Positions 41,935-53,039 are shown, counted from the first letter of the stretch. The stretch is 64,000 nucleotides of DNA from Echinometra lucunter (GCA_029962745.1 CM057171.1:2884682-2948681); one strand, 5' to 3'. Numbers and translations: made by a program. The notes: a model not told the origin generated them from the sequence alone.

Positions 41935-44899
41935 GTAAGTCATATCAGAGCAGGGTAAAAAATACACATAATAATGCCCCCCCCCCCCCCCCCTCCGGGA
42001 TAACTAGACCAGAAATAGCCTGTGTCTTTTAGGGTTAAAATGTTGCTTTCAGTTCATTCATTTCAGTTTATTCCACTTTTAAGCAAACATACAGATAAAC
42101 ATACATAGCACATACATGTAAGTTCCATACATTCTGACAATGGTAAAAACGTCATCTACAAATCTATACAGTGCTGCTCACAAAGTTAGCCAATGCCTTT
42201 AACTGTAATCATGTAATCATGCATTCTAGAAGAAATTCATAATTGATATTTGTTGTACATATCGCATCCATGAATCTGTCTTACTTCATTACATTTGACA
42301 GAGATACTACTCCAGCATTCCAGCATCTACCCATAATGCACTGGACAAGAGGCATTGTGGGAGATTCCATGCTCCGAAATACACAGAGCCCAGGAAGACG
42401 GCACATCCAGTAAGATGACATTCACTTTCTTTATTAAGGCATTTTATCTTTATATGCGGAAGAATGCATCTGCAATGCAAAATATAATATGCAAAAATTA
42501 AAATGTCTATTTTGACATATTAGAAGAGAATCTTAGCAAAGATCATGCCACAAGAAGATCATATATCAATTTACAAGGTCTCCATGCTGCCTGTGAAATT
42601 ATCAATTATCATTCGAAAAATTTGATTTTCAATAATTTTCCATTTTGCATTCGGAACGCGTTCTTTCGCACAATGACATAAAGATAAAAAGCCTATAAAA
42701 GGCTTGTTCATTTATGACTGGTAAACTGGGGCACTTACCACAGCAAGTTTATATTTTAGATTATTATCATTGTTATTTTTTTTAAAGTAAATTAATGTAT
42801 ACACATAGGTTTCAAATGGGTTGAAAAAGAAAGCTGTGTTCAGCAATTAATTTTATTTGGCAGCTGGCTGTTTTTCACAGCATAATTATGTAACTGAACT
42901 TTGCTTTACCAAGCTGCCAACAGTTATTTGGAATTAAATGAATTTCAGAAAAGTTACATTGCATTTCCCAAGTTTTTTTTTTTTTCTTTTGAAGAGTTTT
43001 TGAATTAATCTATAAAGATTTTAGATTAATCTATAAAGATGTACGAACATAAATTTAGATATGAAAAAAAATTCATCTAGTTGATTGCAAGTAACTTTTA
43101 GAAATAGCTTCCACGTTACATAGTCAGGTCAGTGCAGAAAGGCCCCTAAATGTATTGACCACAAAAAAAAAGGCCCCTAAATGTATTGTGCCTAGAAAGC
43201 CCTTAACAAGTATGATACATTTTAAAGGGGTGCACGTCACAAGCTAGACACCCATGAGTTATACAGCTCACAAGTCATACAGCCCACGAGCTAGATCCTA
43301 GGTCAAATAGGCCCATGAGTTAGACCATAGACATCTAATAAATTTACTAGACGAAAAGCAGCACGCGCTTATATCATTACGCGAATGGCATTAGGCCCCG
43401 CCTCTTTCGGATCATTTGAAGGTCGACCTATGCACCTGTTTTTGTTGCATTATTCATATCTACTACGCATGTGGCGCGTATCACTTTTATTATGATACTT
43501 TGATTTAATGCGCATTTTTTGCTCATTGATTGTACATCATTGCGCATATTTTTAGCTGATGGGCGTAATGTTTTAAAACATGCTCAAATGCACATGACTC
43601 CTTGGAATCATCTTACAAAATGAATTATTCATTTTTGCTCATAAATATTGATGGTGCTTAGGTCGCCCTTCTAATGGATCTGGACAAAATGGCGAAGCTT
43701 TAGGGGCCTGAGTTAGACACAAGGCCTAATTTACTGTGTCTAGCTCATGGGCCTGTTTTACTTGGTGTCTAGCTTGTGGGCTGTATGACTTTGTGGGTGT
43801 ATGACTCATGGACAATTTTTCAATGTCTAGCTCATGGGTCGTATGACTCGGTGTCTAGCTCGTTGGATGCCCCCTTTTAAACCTCTTCTAACGAAAGCCA
43901 CTTGTGACACTTGAATATTGATTTGGAGATTCTGTTAACTTCCTTCTGGATTGGTTTTGAAGAAATAATGATGTGTTTAACAGCAAATTTTTTTCTTTTT
44001 TTTATTATTAACCCATAGCAGTACAGAGCTTTCTTGAGGTCTAAATTAATCATCTTCAATCCTCAAATTGGCAATACAAATTATTTTTTTTCCACGTTTA
44101 CATAGCTTGAAAAAAATAAATATGGATATTACATAAACCAAAATGAAATATAATTGTAAAATTGAATCAGAAATTGCCAATTTGAACACAGAAATAGTGA
44201 TTATATATTATTCACTGCATTGCCAATTTAAAGAGTTTAATGATTAGTTACACTTAAACTGCTCTGATTCGAGAATGCCACACCATACAGCGATGGGAAT
44301 GGGCTCAAATTTGTCCGTGCATTTTTCTCTTTCTGCTCATGTATGATATGTACTGTCCAACATTCTGGACCAACAGATACTGCAAAAGTGTCTCCTAAAG
44401 GTGACACTGTACCTCTATGGGTTAAGAGAATGCCTTTACACACACTCGCATCTTGTAAGGTCGTTTCTGCACTGATGGTACGATATGTAAATTGTGTCCC
44501 TGTAGGTGACGCGACATTTGCTCCTGTGATAATTGCTCTGTCTTATTGTTGTCCGAAGACATAGGGTAAGGCTCAGAATTGTGATAGGGGTTTTTTGTTA
44601 AGAATGTTGTGAGGATAAGGATTAAGCTTAGTGTTAGGTTTCGGGTTAGGTTTCATGTTTTACTTACCATGCAGATTTTCCATGGGAGCAATTTTCGCCG
44701 GAGCAAATGTCATGGAACCGTCCCTGTAACCTTGTTTGTTTGTTTTGTTCAGTTGCAGAGAGCAGAGGATGTCCATGTCCAAGTCCAGCCTGGTACCTAC
44801 GCAGTAACAGCTGGAGGCTGGGGTAGGGGGATGGGTCAACAGACTCATGTCGTCCATGTTAACCAAGGTCAAAGTGTCAACTTGGATTTCACTCTCTAA
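41854..44899 (+). CDS. AKIP1: AKIP1-like gene, last three exons (5' part not found)
   Basis: Exons 41854-41934, 42302-42409 and 44753-44899 join in phase 0 to code for 111 residues and a stop. The first reads EAFGSMLQYMTTSSRQC, continuing into RYYSSIPAS in the second. The last reads DVHVQVQPGTYAVTAGG, then THVVHVNQGQSVNLDF before the stop. From memory these match the conserved central (FMDYTSSQC-KYYSSVP) and C-terminal (PGTYSV...THVV...GQSVDL) parts of A-kinase-interacting protein 1. That protein binds the PKA catalytic subunit and affects its nuclear retention and NF-kB signalling in vertebrates. The N-terminal exons were not recognised between 38001 and 41853 and may be in the gap, in another contig, or too diverged to see. 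A short TU-like element ends 33 nt before exon 3. Confidence 0.8.
42047..42178. repeat. Dispersed repeat, copy 2
   Basis: Direct copy of 39975-40105 with a few substitutions and a small insertion (ACATGTA). It lies in the intron between the first two AKIP1 exons found here. Confidence 0.75.
42302..42409 (+). CDS. AKIP1: AKIP1-like exon (36 aa)
   Basis: The acceptor is TTTGACAG|AGA and the donor CATCCA|GTAAGA, phase 0-0. It starts RYYSSIPAS, the counterpart of the vertebrate KYYSSVPEE block, then becomes basic and variable. Confidence 0.78.
43221..43880. mobile_element. Fold-back repeat with a nested hAT-type MITE
   Basis: The ends TTTAAAGGGG(T)GC and GCCCCCTTTTAAA are inverted. Both arms are made of phrases such as AGCTAGACACCCATGAG and their complements (TGTCTAGCTCATGGG). 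The element lies in the last AKIP1-like intron and is interrupted by the MITE at 43326-43710. Confidence 0.65.
43326..43710. mobile_element. hAT-type MITE, copy 1 (385 bp)
   Basis: It runs from CATAGACATCTAATAAA to AAGCTTTAGGGGCCTG with a perfect 8-bp duplication AGTTAGAC (43318-43325 and 43711-43718). A relative lies inverted at 46357-46704. Confidence 0.75.
44505..44719 (+). mobile_element. Short TU-like element with perfect target duplication (215 bp)
   Basis: It starts GGTGACGCGACATTTGCTCC and ends GGAGCAAATGTCATGGAACC. A 9-bp duplication GTCCCTGTA flanks it (44496-44504 and 44720-44728). The interior has GGGTTAGG-type sequence as in 2990-3194. It sits just before the acceptor of the last AKIP1-like exon. 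Confidence 0.78.
44753..44899 (+). CDS. AKIP1: AKIP1-like terminal exon (48 aa and stop)
   Basis: The acceptor is TTGTTCAG|TTG; a second in-frame AG six bases on (TTGCAG|AGA) could also be used. It codes the conserved PGTYAVT and THVVHVNQGQSVNLDF motifs and ends with TAA at 44897-44899. Confidence 0.82.
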   Translation: MQRAEDVHVQVQPGTYAVTAGGWGRGMGQQTHVVHVNQGQSVNLDFTL

Positions 44900-45049
44900 C
44901 CGAGGCTCAATGCCAGCGATGAAGAACTATGTGGACATAAGATTGTACATATTGTTTACAAACTAGCTGCAAAAAAAAGTAGACCATGCGGATGAATTGG
45001 ATAGCCTGTATTAAGAGATCATGTTTGTGAGGTACTGTTAATAGATAAA

Positions 45050-45205
45050 AGGAAACAGATTTATATCATCATTGCCTCTGTGTCAACTTGGAATTCATTC
45101 TCCAGCTGAGGAAACAGATTTATATCATCATTGTCTCTGTGTCAACTTGGAATTCATGTTCCAGCTGATGTTTAATGTCACTCTGTAACCGAGGCTAGTT
45201 GTTAA
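45050..45205 (+). pseudogene. Decayed copies of the AKIP1-like exon end
   Basis: GTGTCAACTTGGAATTCA occurs twice, about 60 bp apart, in tandem units that include ATTTATATCATCATTG. The second continues to CACTCTGTAACCGAGGCTAG, close to the true exon end GTGTCAACTTGGATTTCACT and CTCTAACCGAGGCTCA. These are partial duplications of the exon end and its 3' UTR. Confidence 0.6.
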
Positions 45206-45599
45206 GGCTCATGTACATTTGGTATCAGAAAGACAACTGGCATGAAATGGGTTTAATATAGGATCACATTCTGCACCTTGTATGGAAACATACATGTGCG
45301 AGATCATGTCATAATCCATTCATCTTTTCCTGTAAAATTTAGTATAAATATGTGAGAGGAATGCAAGATAATGGCTATACGTTGCCATATGCTAGGTCCA
45401 GTGCACCTTCATAGCTCCCCACACTTGGAGCACAGCACTTTGCTATGCCTGTCGCTTGCACAGAACCCCTCATAGGTTTTGTGCTTATGTCCCCGGCCCA
45501 GGGATTTAAACTATTTATTGCCCTTCATTATTTTCATATTCCACTTGAGGAGAGAAGAAAAAAAACAACTTTACAGCATCACAATTAGTTTCATATCCC

Positions 45600-46020
45600 T
45601 TCGTAAGTATCGATGATGTTCGTTATTCCAAAGGTTCGTTATTGTTATTCCGAAACACGCAAATTGCATATACCTAGATGTTCTTAATCTGAAAATGAAA
45701 ATGGGTTCATTAATCCGAACATTTGTGGCGTTATTCCGAAGGTTCATTAGTCCGAAAATGAAATGAGGTTCTTTATTCCGAAGGTTCGTTAATCCAAAAA
45801 TGAAATAAGGTTTTGTTATTCCGAAGGTTCGAAAGTCCAAGATGAAATAAGGTTCGTTATTCCTAAGGTTTAATAGTCTGAAAATGAAATAAGGTTTGTT
45901 AGTCCGAAAATAACTAACGAACTAATGACGAACTTCATTTCATTTTCAGACTAACGAACATTTCGGATTAAAGAACCTTTCGTTTTTAGATAAACGAACT
46001 TGCGGAATAACGAACCATAA
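45600..46020. repeat. TTCGTTATTCCGAA-type fold-back repeat
   Basis: Degenerate units of about 30-40 bp (AAGGTTCGTTA(T/G)TCCGAAAATGAAATAAGG) repeat to about 45905, then occur as the complement (CTAACGAAC...TTCATTTCATTTTCAGAC) to 46015. The 89-codon minus-strand ORF here is a translation of the repeat. Confidence 0.7.
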
Positions 46021-46307
46021 CCATTAGTTTCATATTCCACTTGAGAAGAAAAAAAACGCCAAACAAACAACTTTACAGCATCTTCATTAGTTTCATAGCT
46101 CTTCATTAGTTTCATATTCCACTTGGGGAGAGAGTGAAAAAAAGCCCAACTTAACAGCATCGTAGTTTTGCCAGTATCTTGCTATGTAGTATCTAAAAAA
46201 AAAAGAAATCTTCCCTAAGAGTCTTTGAGGGCTTACCAAAACTGTACAAAACCTTGAAATTCTAATGACAGTCAGAGACTGTGGAAGGGTCGAAGGTCAA
46301 GGGATGC

Positions 46308-46740
46308 GTGCTGTCCATATCAACCAAGGTCAGAATGTAAACTTGCATTTTACCATCAGGCCCCTAAAGCTCCGCCATTTTGTCCAGATCCATTAGAAGG
46401 CCGACCTAAGCATCCATCAATATTCATGATCAAAAATGAATAATTCATTTGGTAAGATGCTTCTAGTAGCATATGTTTGTACGTGTTATGAAGCATTACA
46501 CGCATTAGCTTACCGCATGCACAGTTAATTCACAATAAATACGCGACAAATGCGCATTAAATCAAAGTGTTATAACAAAACTGATACACGCAATAGATAT
46601 GAATAATGATCATTGTGATCCGAAAGAGGTGGGGCCTAATGCCATTCACGTAATGATATCCACGTGTACTGCTTTCTGTCTAGTAAATTTATTATATGTC
46701 TGTGTTCACCATACAGGTGAATTTCACTCTAGGAATAATG
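46308..46740 (+). pseudogene. Relic of the AKIP1-like terminal exon split by a MITE
   Basis: GTCCATATCAACCAAGGTCA and GTAAACTTGCATTTTACCAT resemble the true GTCCATGTTAACCAAGGTCA and its continuation. The hAT-type MITE 46357-46704 interrupts it; after the MITE, GTGAATTTCACTCTAG follows. Confidence 0.5.
46357..46704. mobile_element. hAT-type MITE, copy 2 (348 bp, inverted relative to copy 1)
   Basis: It runs from CAGGCCCCTAAAGC to TTATATGTCTGTG. Flanks are TTTACCAT and TTCACCAT, an 8-bp duplication with one mismatch. Confidence 0.7.
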
Positions 46741-46749
46741 CTTGATGAT

Positions 46750-47980
46750 TGTACCAACTGCAGCTGAACTGAAATGGCTGCAGAGAAACTTCTGGGTTTT
46801 TTTTTCTCCCTTATTCTTTCACTTAATAATATTAATGAATCATTCTTATTCAATTCAGTTCAATTCAATTCAATTTAATTCAATAGTCTATGATATGCAC
46901 GTGACATTACATACCGGTAGAAACTTTTCCTCCACTGGCTGAGAAAAAAAAAAATACATACATGAATAGGAGAAATAACCAGTGCAGACGAGAATACATT
47001 AAAATTAAAAACATTTAAAAAGACATTAGGCCAGCTCCTAGGACGTATGTTGACAACTAAATCAGATCAAGGAATTAGGAAGACCTAACTCTTTGATCAA
47101 ATCAAATCAAATGCATGGGAATGGATTATAAAGTGCATATCACAAAATCGAAATTAAGTCCCTATGTGCTCGGAGAGAAAGAAGAGGAAATGATAGAGGG
47201 ACATAACGTAAGAAATGAATAATGCTCTGACATAAGACACAAGATTGTACTATAACAAATGAGAGAAATGCATTTTTAAGAGTCTTATTTTCAACTGTAT
47301 CCACCTGTTTAAGATTACTGGGTAAATTTATTCCACAACTCTGGCTGCCAGTCGAAAGGATCTTGAACCATAAAAACTTGTAGATACTGTGGGAGAAACA
47401 CTTGTGTATGTATTATCAAGCTCAGAAACGTGGAGCTTAATACACTTAAAAATCTCCATGCTTGGGGGGGGGGGGGGGGGGGGGGGGTTGCCTCTCTTTA
47501 CCATAGTATATGTGTACCAATCACCTAAAGTCATTTTTGCTTCGTGTGCTATTCATTCCTTGTCATTATTCTCATAGAATGTGTGAGCTTCAGATATTAC
47601 TTCTAGACTTTCAATATTCTCTAAATGAACGAAACAAAGACTAATGGGTCCACTAGTCAACATACCCCTATTTGTGGATGAATGGGGGGGGGGGGGGTGT
47701 TCACAGAATCAAACAGCCATCCGTTTTTGTATGTTATGGTCTTATTTTATTCTTTATTTTTCTTCAAACTCCCTAACAGTTAAGCCCTAGAATGCCAACT
47801 ACAGATTTTGGGAAGTTATCTCATATGTACGTGTACCAGCTGTAAACAATATTTCTTCAGGTGAAGATTGACTTTAAGGGTAATCACAACAAATGACATT
47901 ATCATGCTACCTATATTTCAAACAACTGTTGATAATCATGTAATCAAATTCTGCATGCTTTGTTCCCAAGTACATGTAGT
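46750..47980. other. Stretch without recognised gene
   Basis: It contains an (AATTC)-type run at 46845-46885 and poly-G runs at 47464 and 47685. No convincing frame or RNA. Confidence 0.4.
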
Positions 47981-47984
47981 CTTA

Positions 47985-48160
47985 TGGGGTGTTGCAAGAA
48001 AGTTGCAATCAATTGCAAATAATTGCTAATTTTGAAACAAGCATTCTGATTGGCTCAGGGTCTGCCCTTTTAAGAAGACATGCATGCAACAATGATTTTG
48101 ATTGGCCAGTGACAATCAGTTGCAACTTGCAATCGATTGCAACTTTCTTGCAACACCCCA
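47985..48160. mobile_element. Harbinger-like MITE (176 bp)
   Basis: TGGGGTGTTGCAAGAAAGTT on the left and AACTTTCTTGCAACACCCCA on the right are perfect inverted repeats, extended inward by GCAATC(A/G)ATTGCAA. The flanking TTA on both sides suits the 3-bp target duplication of PIF/Harbinger elements. Confidence 0.78.
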
Positions 48161-48164
48161 TTAT

Positions 48165-48263
48165 AGACCGAAAATTCTGTCTCTCATTCGTCGTTTGCCT
48201 CTTATTTTGAGCCGACTCTCCCCAAATAAGAGGCTAACGAACGAGAGACAGAATTTCCGGTCA
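48165..48263. mobile_element. Short hairpin element next to the Harbinger-like MITE
   Basis: GACCGAAAATTCTGTCTCTC is mirrored by GAGAGACAGAATTTCCGGTC, with further pairing (CCTCTTATTT/AAATAAGAGG), about 45-bp arms. Confidence 0.7.
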
Positions 48264-48826
48264 AATGTACTGTAGTCTGTAATTCTTATTCCACGTTGCT
48301 TAATATTATTATGGCACATCAATTACAGTATTGTTCCACTGAGTTGCAAAACACACACTCCAAAAAAAAAAAAAAAAATGACAACACCTGAATTGAGGAT
48401 GGAAGCCAGAACTTGTATCTACTATGCATTTCAGCTGTATGTTCAAGTTTCTCTATGGTGCAGGTTCTCGGCAAGATTTTGTTATCCCTGGTTTAGGCAA
48501 CAGCTGGCCTAATTGTACATGTACACATTTGTGCTAGTGCATGCATCCTAGTATGTTCTTCACATTCCATGTACCTGTCCTAAGTGCCGACTTACTGGCC
48601 AATCTACTAACATAAATGAAGCAAAGTACACTCTAGTCTGGTGCCTGTATCCTGGTTGTTCTTTACATTCCTTGTACTTGTTCTAAGTGCCCACTTACTG
48701 GCCACTTAACTAACAGAAATAAAGCAGAGTGCACTCTTCCACTGGTGCCTGCATTCTGGTGTGAAAAGGGGCACCTTTGATATTGTTGTTCAAATTCATC
48801 ATGCTTTGTTCAGTGACAGAAATTAA

Positions 48827-49709
48827 CCCATTTGTGACAGGAATTATTTTAATGCCTGATTTGATCAGCTTTTATTCTTCAAAAAACGTTTTTTTTTTTT
48901 TTAATGCTACATTTTTCTTATTAAATGTCATGTATCTGAAAAAAATATAAATTGACAGAAAGTATGATGAGAAGTCAAAAAGTTGTCAATTTGCAGGGAA
49001 AAACTGTGATATTGAACTTTCCATCGCATTGCCAATTTAAAGGGGGTAGCCAATGCTGAAACAATGTTACTTCATAGAGCATAATTTTATTAGCAGAAAA
49101 TCATCTGCCTAAAGTCTTTTTAAAAATCGTGTTGCCGAGGAAACCCCCAAATGTGGTAAGATTTTGGGGTATTTTTGACCCCTCAGCTGTGACCCAGTTT
49201 CAACTGGGTACCCACTTTTACGTCAAAATGATGTCAAAGTGGGTACCTTGTCGCGCATTTCTAGCAAAATGCGCGCAAAGTATAATAAATATTGTACAGT
49301 CCAGTGCGCAGCACAACTGCAGTGTGCGAAGCTGGGTACCCACTTTTACGTCATACCTCATACTCAAATTTTTTGGTCAACTCTTGACTGTTTATGAGAA
49401 AATTAGCCAAAATGCATTGATTTCGACTGAAAATCATCATATTTTCAATGTGATTCTTCTTAGAATTATATTCTCGATCATATATCAAAATAAAATTTAC
49501 CATTGTGTAATCACTTTAAGGATTTTTATGCTTATTTTCCTTTGAACAATTTTCAGCATCAAACAACAAATATTGATGCAACCAAAATGGGCACAGTAAG
49601 TGTACAATTTTTTGCTCTATCTGCTCATGTATGTGGTATGATTTTTAAGGCTCTGCATCAAAAGTTATTAGACCAAACCACAAAATGTGGACCCTCTGTC
49701 ACGAATGGG
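48827..49709. mobile_element. TTAA-type (piggyBac-like) MITE, copy 2, with nested insertion
   Basis: The ends CCCATTTGTGACAG and CTGTCACGAATGGG are flanked by TTAA on both sides (48823-48826 and 49710-49713). The outer parts match 40397-40805 in reverse. About 470 bp from 49044 to 49514, absent from copy 1, are bounded by TTTAA(A)GG and so look like a second insertion. Confidence 0.7.
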
Positions 49710-49912
49710 TTAAATCAATTTCAGAGCAAGTTTGTAGATTGAGATGGTACATGTATTATGACTTGTTGCTGTTTTACTTCAAAATGGTGGAATGCTGAAA
49801 TGAGCTTTATGACAAAAAAAATCATATACATTCACGTACTTCTAGCAATGAAAGAAAGATCCGAGTAACATCTATAGGACTACTAATGATATGAAGTTTC
49901 ACAAGAAATCGT

Positions 49913-49917
<5 letters not shown>

Positions 49918-49946
<29 letters not shown>
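49918..49946. repeat. (CT)n microsatellite
   Basis: A run of about 14 CT dinucleotides. Confidence 0.85.
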
Positions 49947-49948
<2 letters not shown>

Positions 49949-50454
49949 GAGCATCTCTGAAATTATGTACATTCCGTTTCAATGCAGATAGCTATCGTGT
50001 GTTTAAAGCATTAAATATGTTTCTGAACCTGTTAACTACTGAATTCTCAAATACAGAGACCACCCTGATTCCTGTAGGCAGAGAGTTATTGAATTCGACA
50101 AAAGAAATCGTCACGTGTCTTAGATTGACTCACCATGATTGATTAAAATGTTTAAGAATGATATTTTGAATTGAGATAATATAATTGCGTAAATATTGTC
50201 ATTGAATTTGGCGGTTGTGATTTATTTTGACCCCATGTGCCATTAAGAAGAATACATGTTTGTCAATATTGTTTGATATGGAGTGTTTTAAATGGTGCAT
50301 CGACGTGTACACATAGGTGAAGTGAAAACAAGTGAAAATAATAGAGAGGGGGGGGGGCAGACTGACAAAGAGTGACTCTTCCAGGTGTAATAGTGGTGAT
50401 GAGGATGATGATGATGATAATGATGATGATAATATAGATTTTCCCGGTCAATTT

Positions 50455-50735
50455 CATAATTTTTGTCATTCAAGTTCATATTCCGAGCATTCAATTTCCC
50501 GCATTTCACGCTTGCAGCTCTGAAGCAGCTTTCAAATTCAAATTGGGTCATTCAGATTCACTATCCGAGCAATCACTTGTTCATTTGGGTCATTCAAATT
50601 CAAAGTAGGAGCATGCTTTTTGATAAATGGGCAATCAAATTCATTTCAAGCCGGCGACCGAATCTCCTTGGTCATTCATATTCGTGAAAAGGCAACCAAG
50701 TTCCAAATAAGTGCATTCAATTTAAAAGATTCATT
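50455..50735. repeat. Degenerate GGTCATTCAAATTCA-type repeat
   Basis: Loosely repeated phrases such as GGGTCATTCAAATTCAAA and GAGCATTCAATTTC; no reading frame is maintained. Confidence 0.55.
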
Positions 50736-50775
50736 GCATTTAGTTAGCTTGGGGGTCAATGTGGGTGTTTTTCAC

Positions 50776-50935
50776 TTATACTGCTTTCACATCAAGGTAC
50801 GGTCGCTGCGACCGATGAAATCATAATGTGAAAGCATTTCATCGGTCGCTGAGTACGGTCGCTGAGGTACTTCAGCGACCGATCGCGACCGCGATGCAAG
50901 CTAGATGTGAAAGCACATCGTACTCAGCGACCGAT
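50776..50935. mobile_element. Palindromic MITE rich in CAGCGACCGAT
   Basis: CTGCTTTCACAT and ATGTGAAAGCA bound a series of GGTCGCTG and CAGCGACC units in both orientations. Confidence 0.6.
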
Positions 50936-51719
50936 CGAAATGCAATGACCCCCCATACATGCCTACACACTGTCTCTCCTTCCGCTTCCGGCTATAGCGC
51001 TGGAGTAGAGTCGGGCCTGTGTCAAGTCAGCCAACAATAAGCTAGCCAACAACAAGCCAGCCCACACTATTTTTTTTATATCGGATAAGAGATTATGTGT
51101 AAATTCAAGATTGTGTATGGCTGCGTTACTGGACAACCTTTGGGGTGATTGAGGACTGAAAAGAAAAATTATACAGTAATTTGTAAATAAGCAGATGTTG
51201 TCATAAGCATCATATTCAAGCTGTGAAGTGCTCTAAAATACCATTTCCCCTCTTCAAAACTTCGATTGAAAACCCCAAAAGTAGTTATTTTTGGCTCGCT
51301 CGCTTGGCTCGCTCGTCATATTTTTAAATCTCTTTCCTAAAATGCGATTAACAACAAGAAAAGTAGCAATTTGTGGCTTGCTTGCTTCTCTCGCTTGTCG
51401 TATTTCAGAATATTTATTCGAAAATGCGATTGAAAAACCAAAATAGCGGCTATTTTTGTACGCTCGCTTTGCTCGCTTGCAAAATTGATATTAAAATGTG
51501 TGTAAGAGGACAAAAAAAAAATAGTCCGAAAATTCAATTATCACCCCCCCCCCCCCCCCCCCCCCCCCACTCCTCGTAGTGGATTTACGCCGGCGACTAA
51601 AACTCGAGCTTCACACTCGATTTATCCATACACGCAAACAAATTGACTGCCCCTGCCCCCCAACGTTTTCTTTTGCCCTCCCCCCCCCCACACTTTAACA
51701 ATCCTGGTGCCGCCACTGC

Positions 51720-52290
51720 CTCTTTCAATCCATCAAAGTGAAATTGTGACCACTGGTCAAATTTTACTAGCTCCACCATCTAGAATTTCCATGTTATACC
51801 GGTCTTGAGGAGAAAAATCCGAAAAAAGAAGCATCAGCTATAAGCATGATAAGAACATCGATTGGAGGAGAATATTAGATTGTTCCTGAAAAACCTTTGG
51901 GCTGTTTGTAGGGGGGTACCCATTCTTTCAATCCATCACAGTTAAAATGTGACCATTGGTCAAGTTTTACTAGCCCCCACCCTTTGGTTTTCCATGTTAT
52001 TAAGGTCTTCAGAAGAAAATTCGGAAAAAAAAAACATTTATATGACCACCGATTGGAGGAAATTGGTATATTGTTCCTGAAAAATCTTTAGGACGTTTGT
52101 AGGGGGCTACGCCCGCTTTCAATCCATCACAGTGAAATTGTGACCACTGGTCAATTTTACTAGTCCCACCCCCAGATTTTCCATGTTATTACGGACTGAA
52201 GGGAAAAATTCGGAAAAAAAGAACCATCTATAAGCAGATAAGCATGATAAGAACATCGATTGGAGGGAAATGTTAGATTGTTCCTGGAAA
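51720..52290. repeat. About 195-bp tandem family, block 1 (3 units)
   Basis: Units start with CTTTCAATCCATCAC, pass GTGACCACTGGTCAA, ACTAGCCCCACC and TTTTCCATGTTATTACGG, and end GATTGTTCCTGGAAAACC. The unit starts lie near 51721, 51923 and 52117. Confidence 0.75.
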
Positions 52291-52420
52291 ACCCAGTAAC
52301 GTAATGAGCCAAAATATTTTTGGGGGGCTCAATCTCTGCGAGGAGCGAAGCGACCAAACCTGAGGGATTGTGGTGACCGAGCCGTTGTTCTCTCCCCCCC
52401 CCCCCCCCCTCCCCGGCGCG

Positions 52421-52965
52421 AAGCGCGGAAGCTCCGATGTTTCTTTGAATTGTTCCTTGTCTGCTCCCGCTCTTCTTATGTTCTCTTACCTTTTTTCTTT
52501 CTCGCTCCCGCTTTTTTTCCTTCTACTTTTTTTTTTTTTTTTTTTTTTTTTTGGGGGGGCGTTTTAGAGGGCGGGATGACCCCCCCCCCTTACTACGCAA
52601 GTGCGCTCCCATGGTAAAGGAGCTTTTGCAGTATTGATGGTTTGCAACTCTGTAAAAGAACACTATTTGGGACCACAAACTTAAAGCCCTAGTCTAGTTT
52701 TGGTAAATCTAAGAATATTCATTTTCAAAGTATGAATCCATTGTCATATACACAGATAAAACCAAGTGCTATATATCATAAAACATATTAGTATTGATAT
52801 CATGCGTATTTTCTGCCTTGCTATGCATGCTTTTTGGGAAATTGTGAATGCGTTACTTAGCAACAGAAAGGGAGTCTAGGGAGTCTAGGGAGAAGTAATG
52901 AAATTCGAGTGATATCAGTAAAATAAAATTGAAAATAAACCATGGTTGAAATTTATTGGGGGAGG
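52421..52965 (+). repeat. Direct repeat of about 0.5 kb, copy 1
   Basis: From GCGCGAAGCGCGGAAGCTCC to CATGGTTGAAATTTATTGGG, matching 56917-57435 in the same orientation with scattered substitutions, small indels and homopolymer differences. No gene seen. Confidence 0.8.
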
Positions 52966-53039
52966 GGTAATGCCCCCCCCCGACCTCTTCCAGCACGTCA
53001 GTGCCGGTCAGATAATTCAGCTTCCTTAAATAAATCCCT

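Noticed and set aside
49129..49545. 138-codon ORF on +
   Set aside because: It runs through the nested insert and outer part of the TTAA-type element with no family resemblance.
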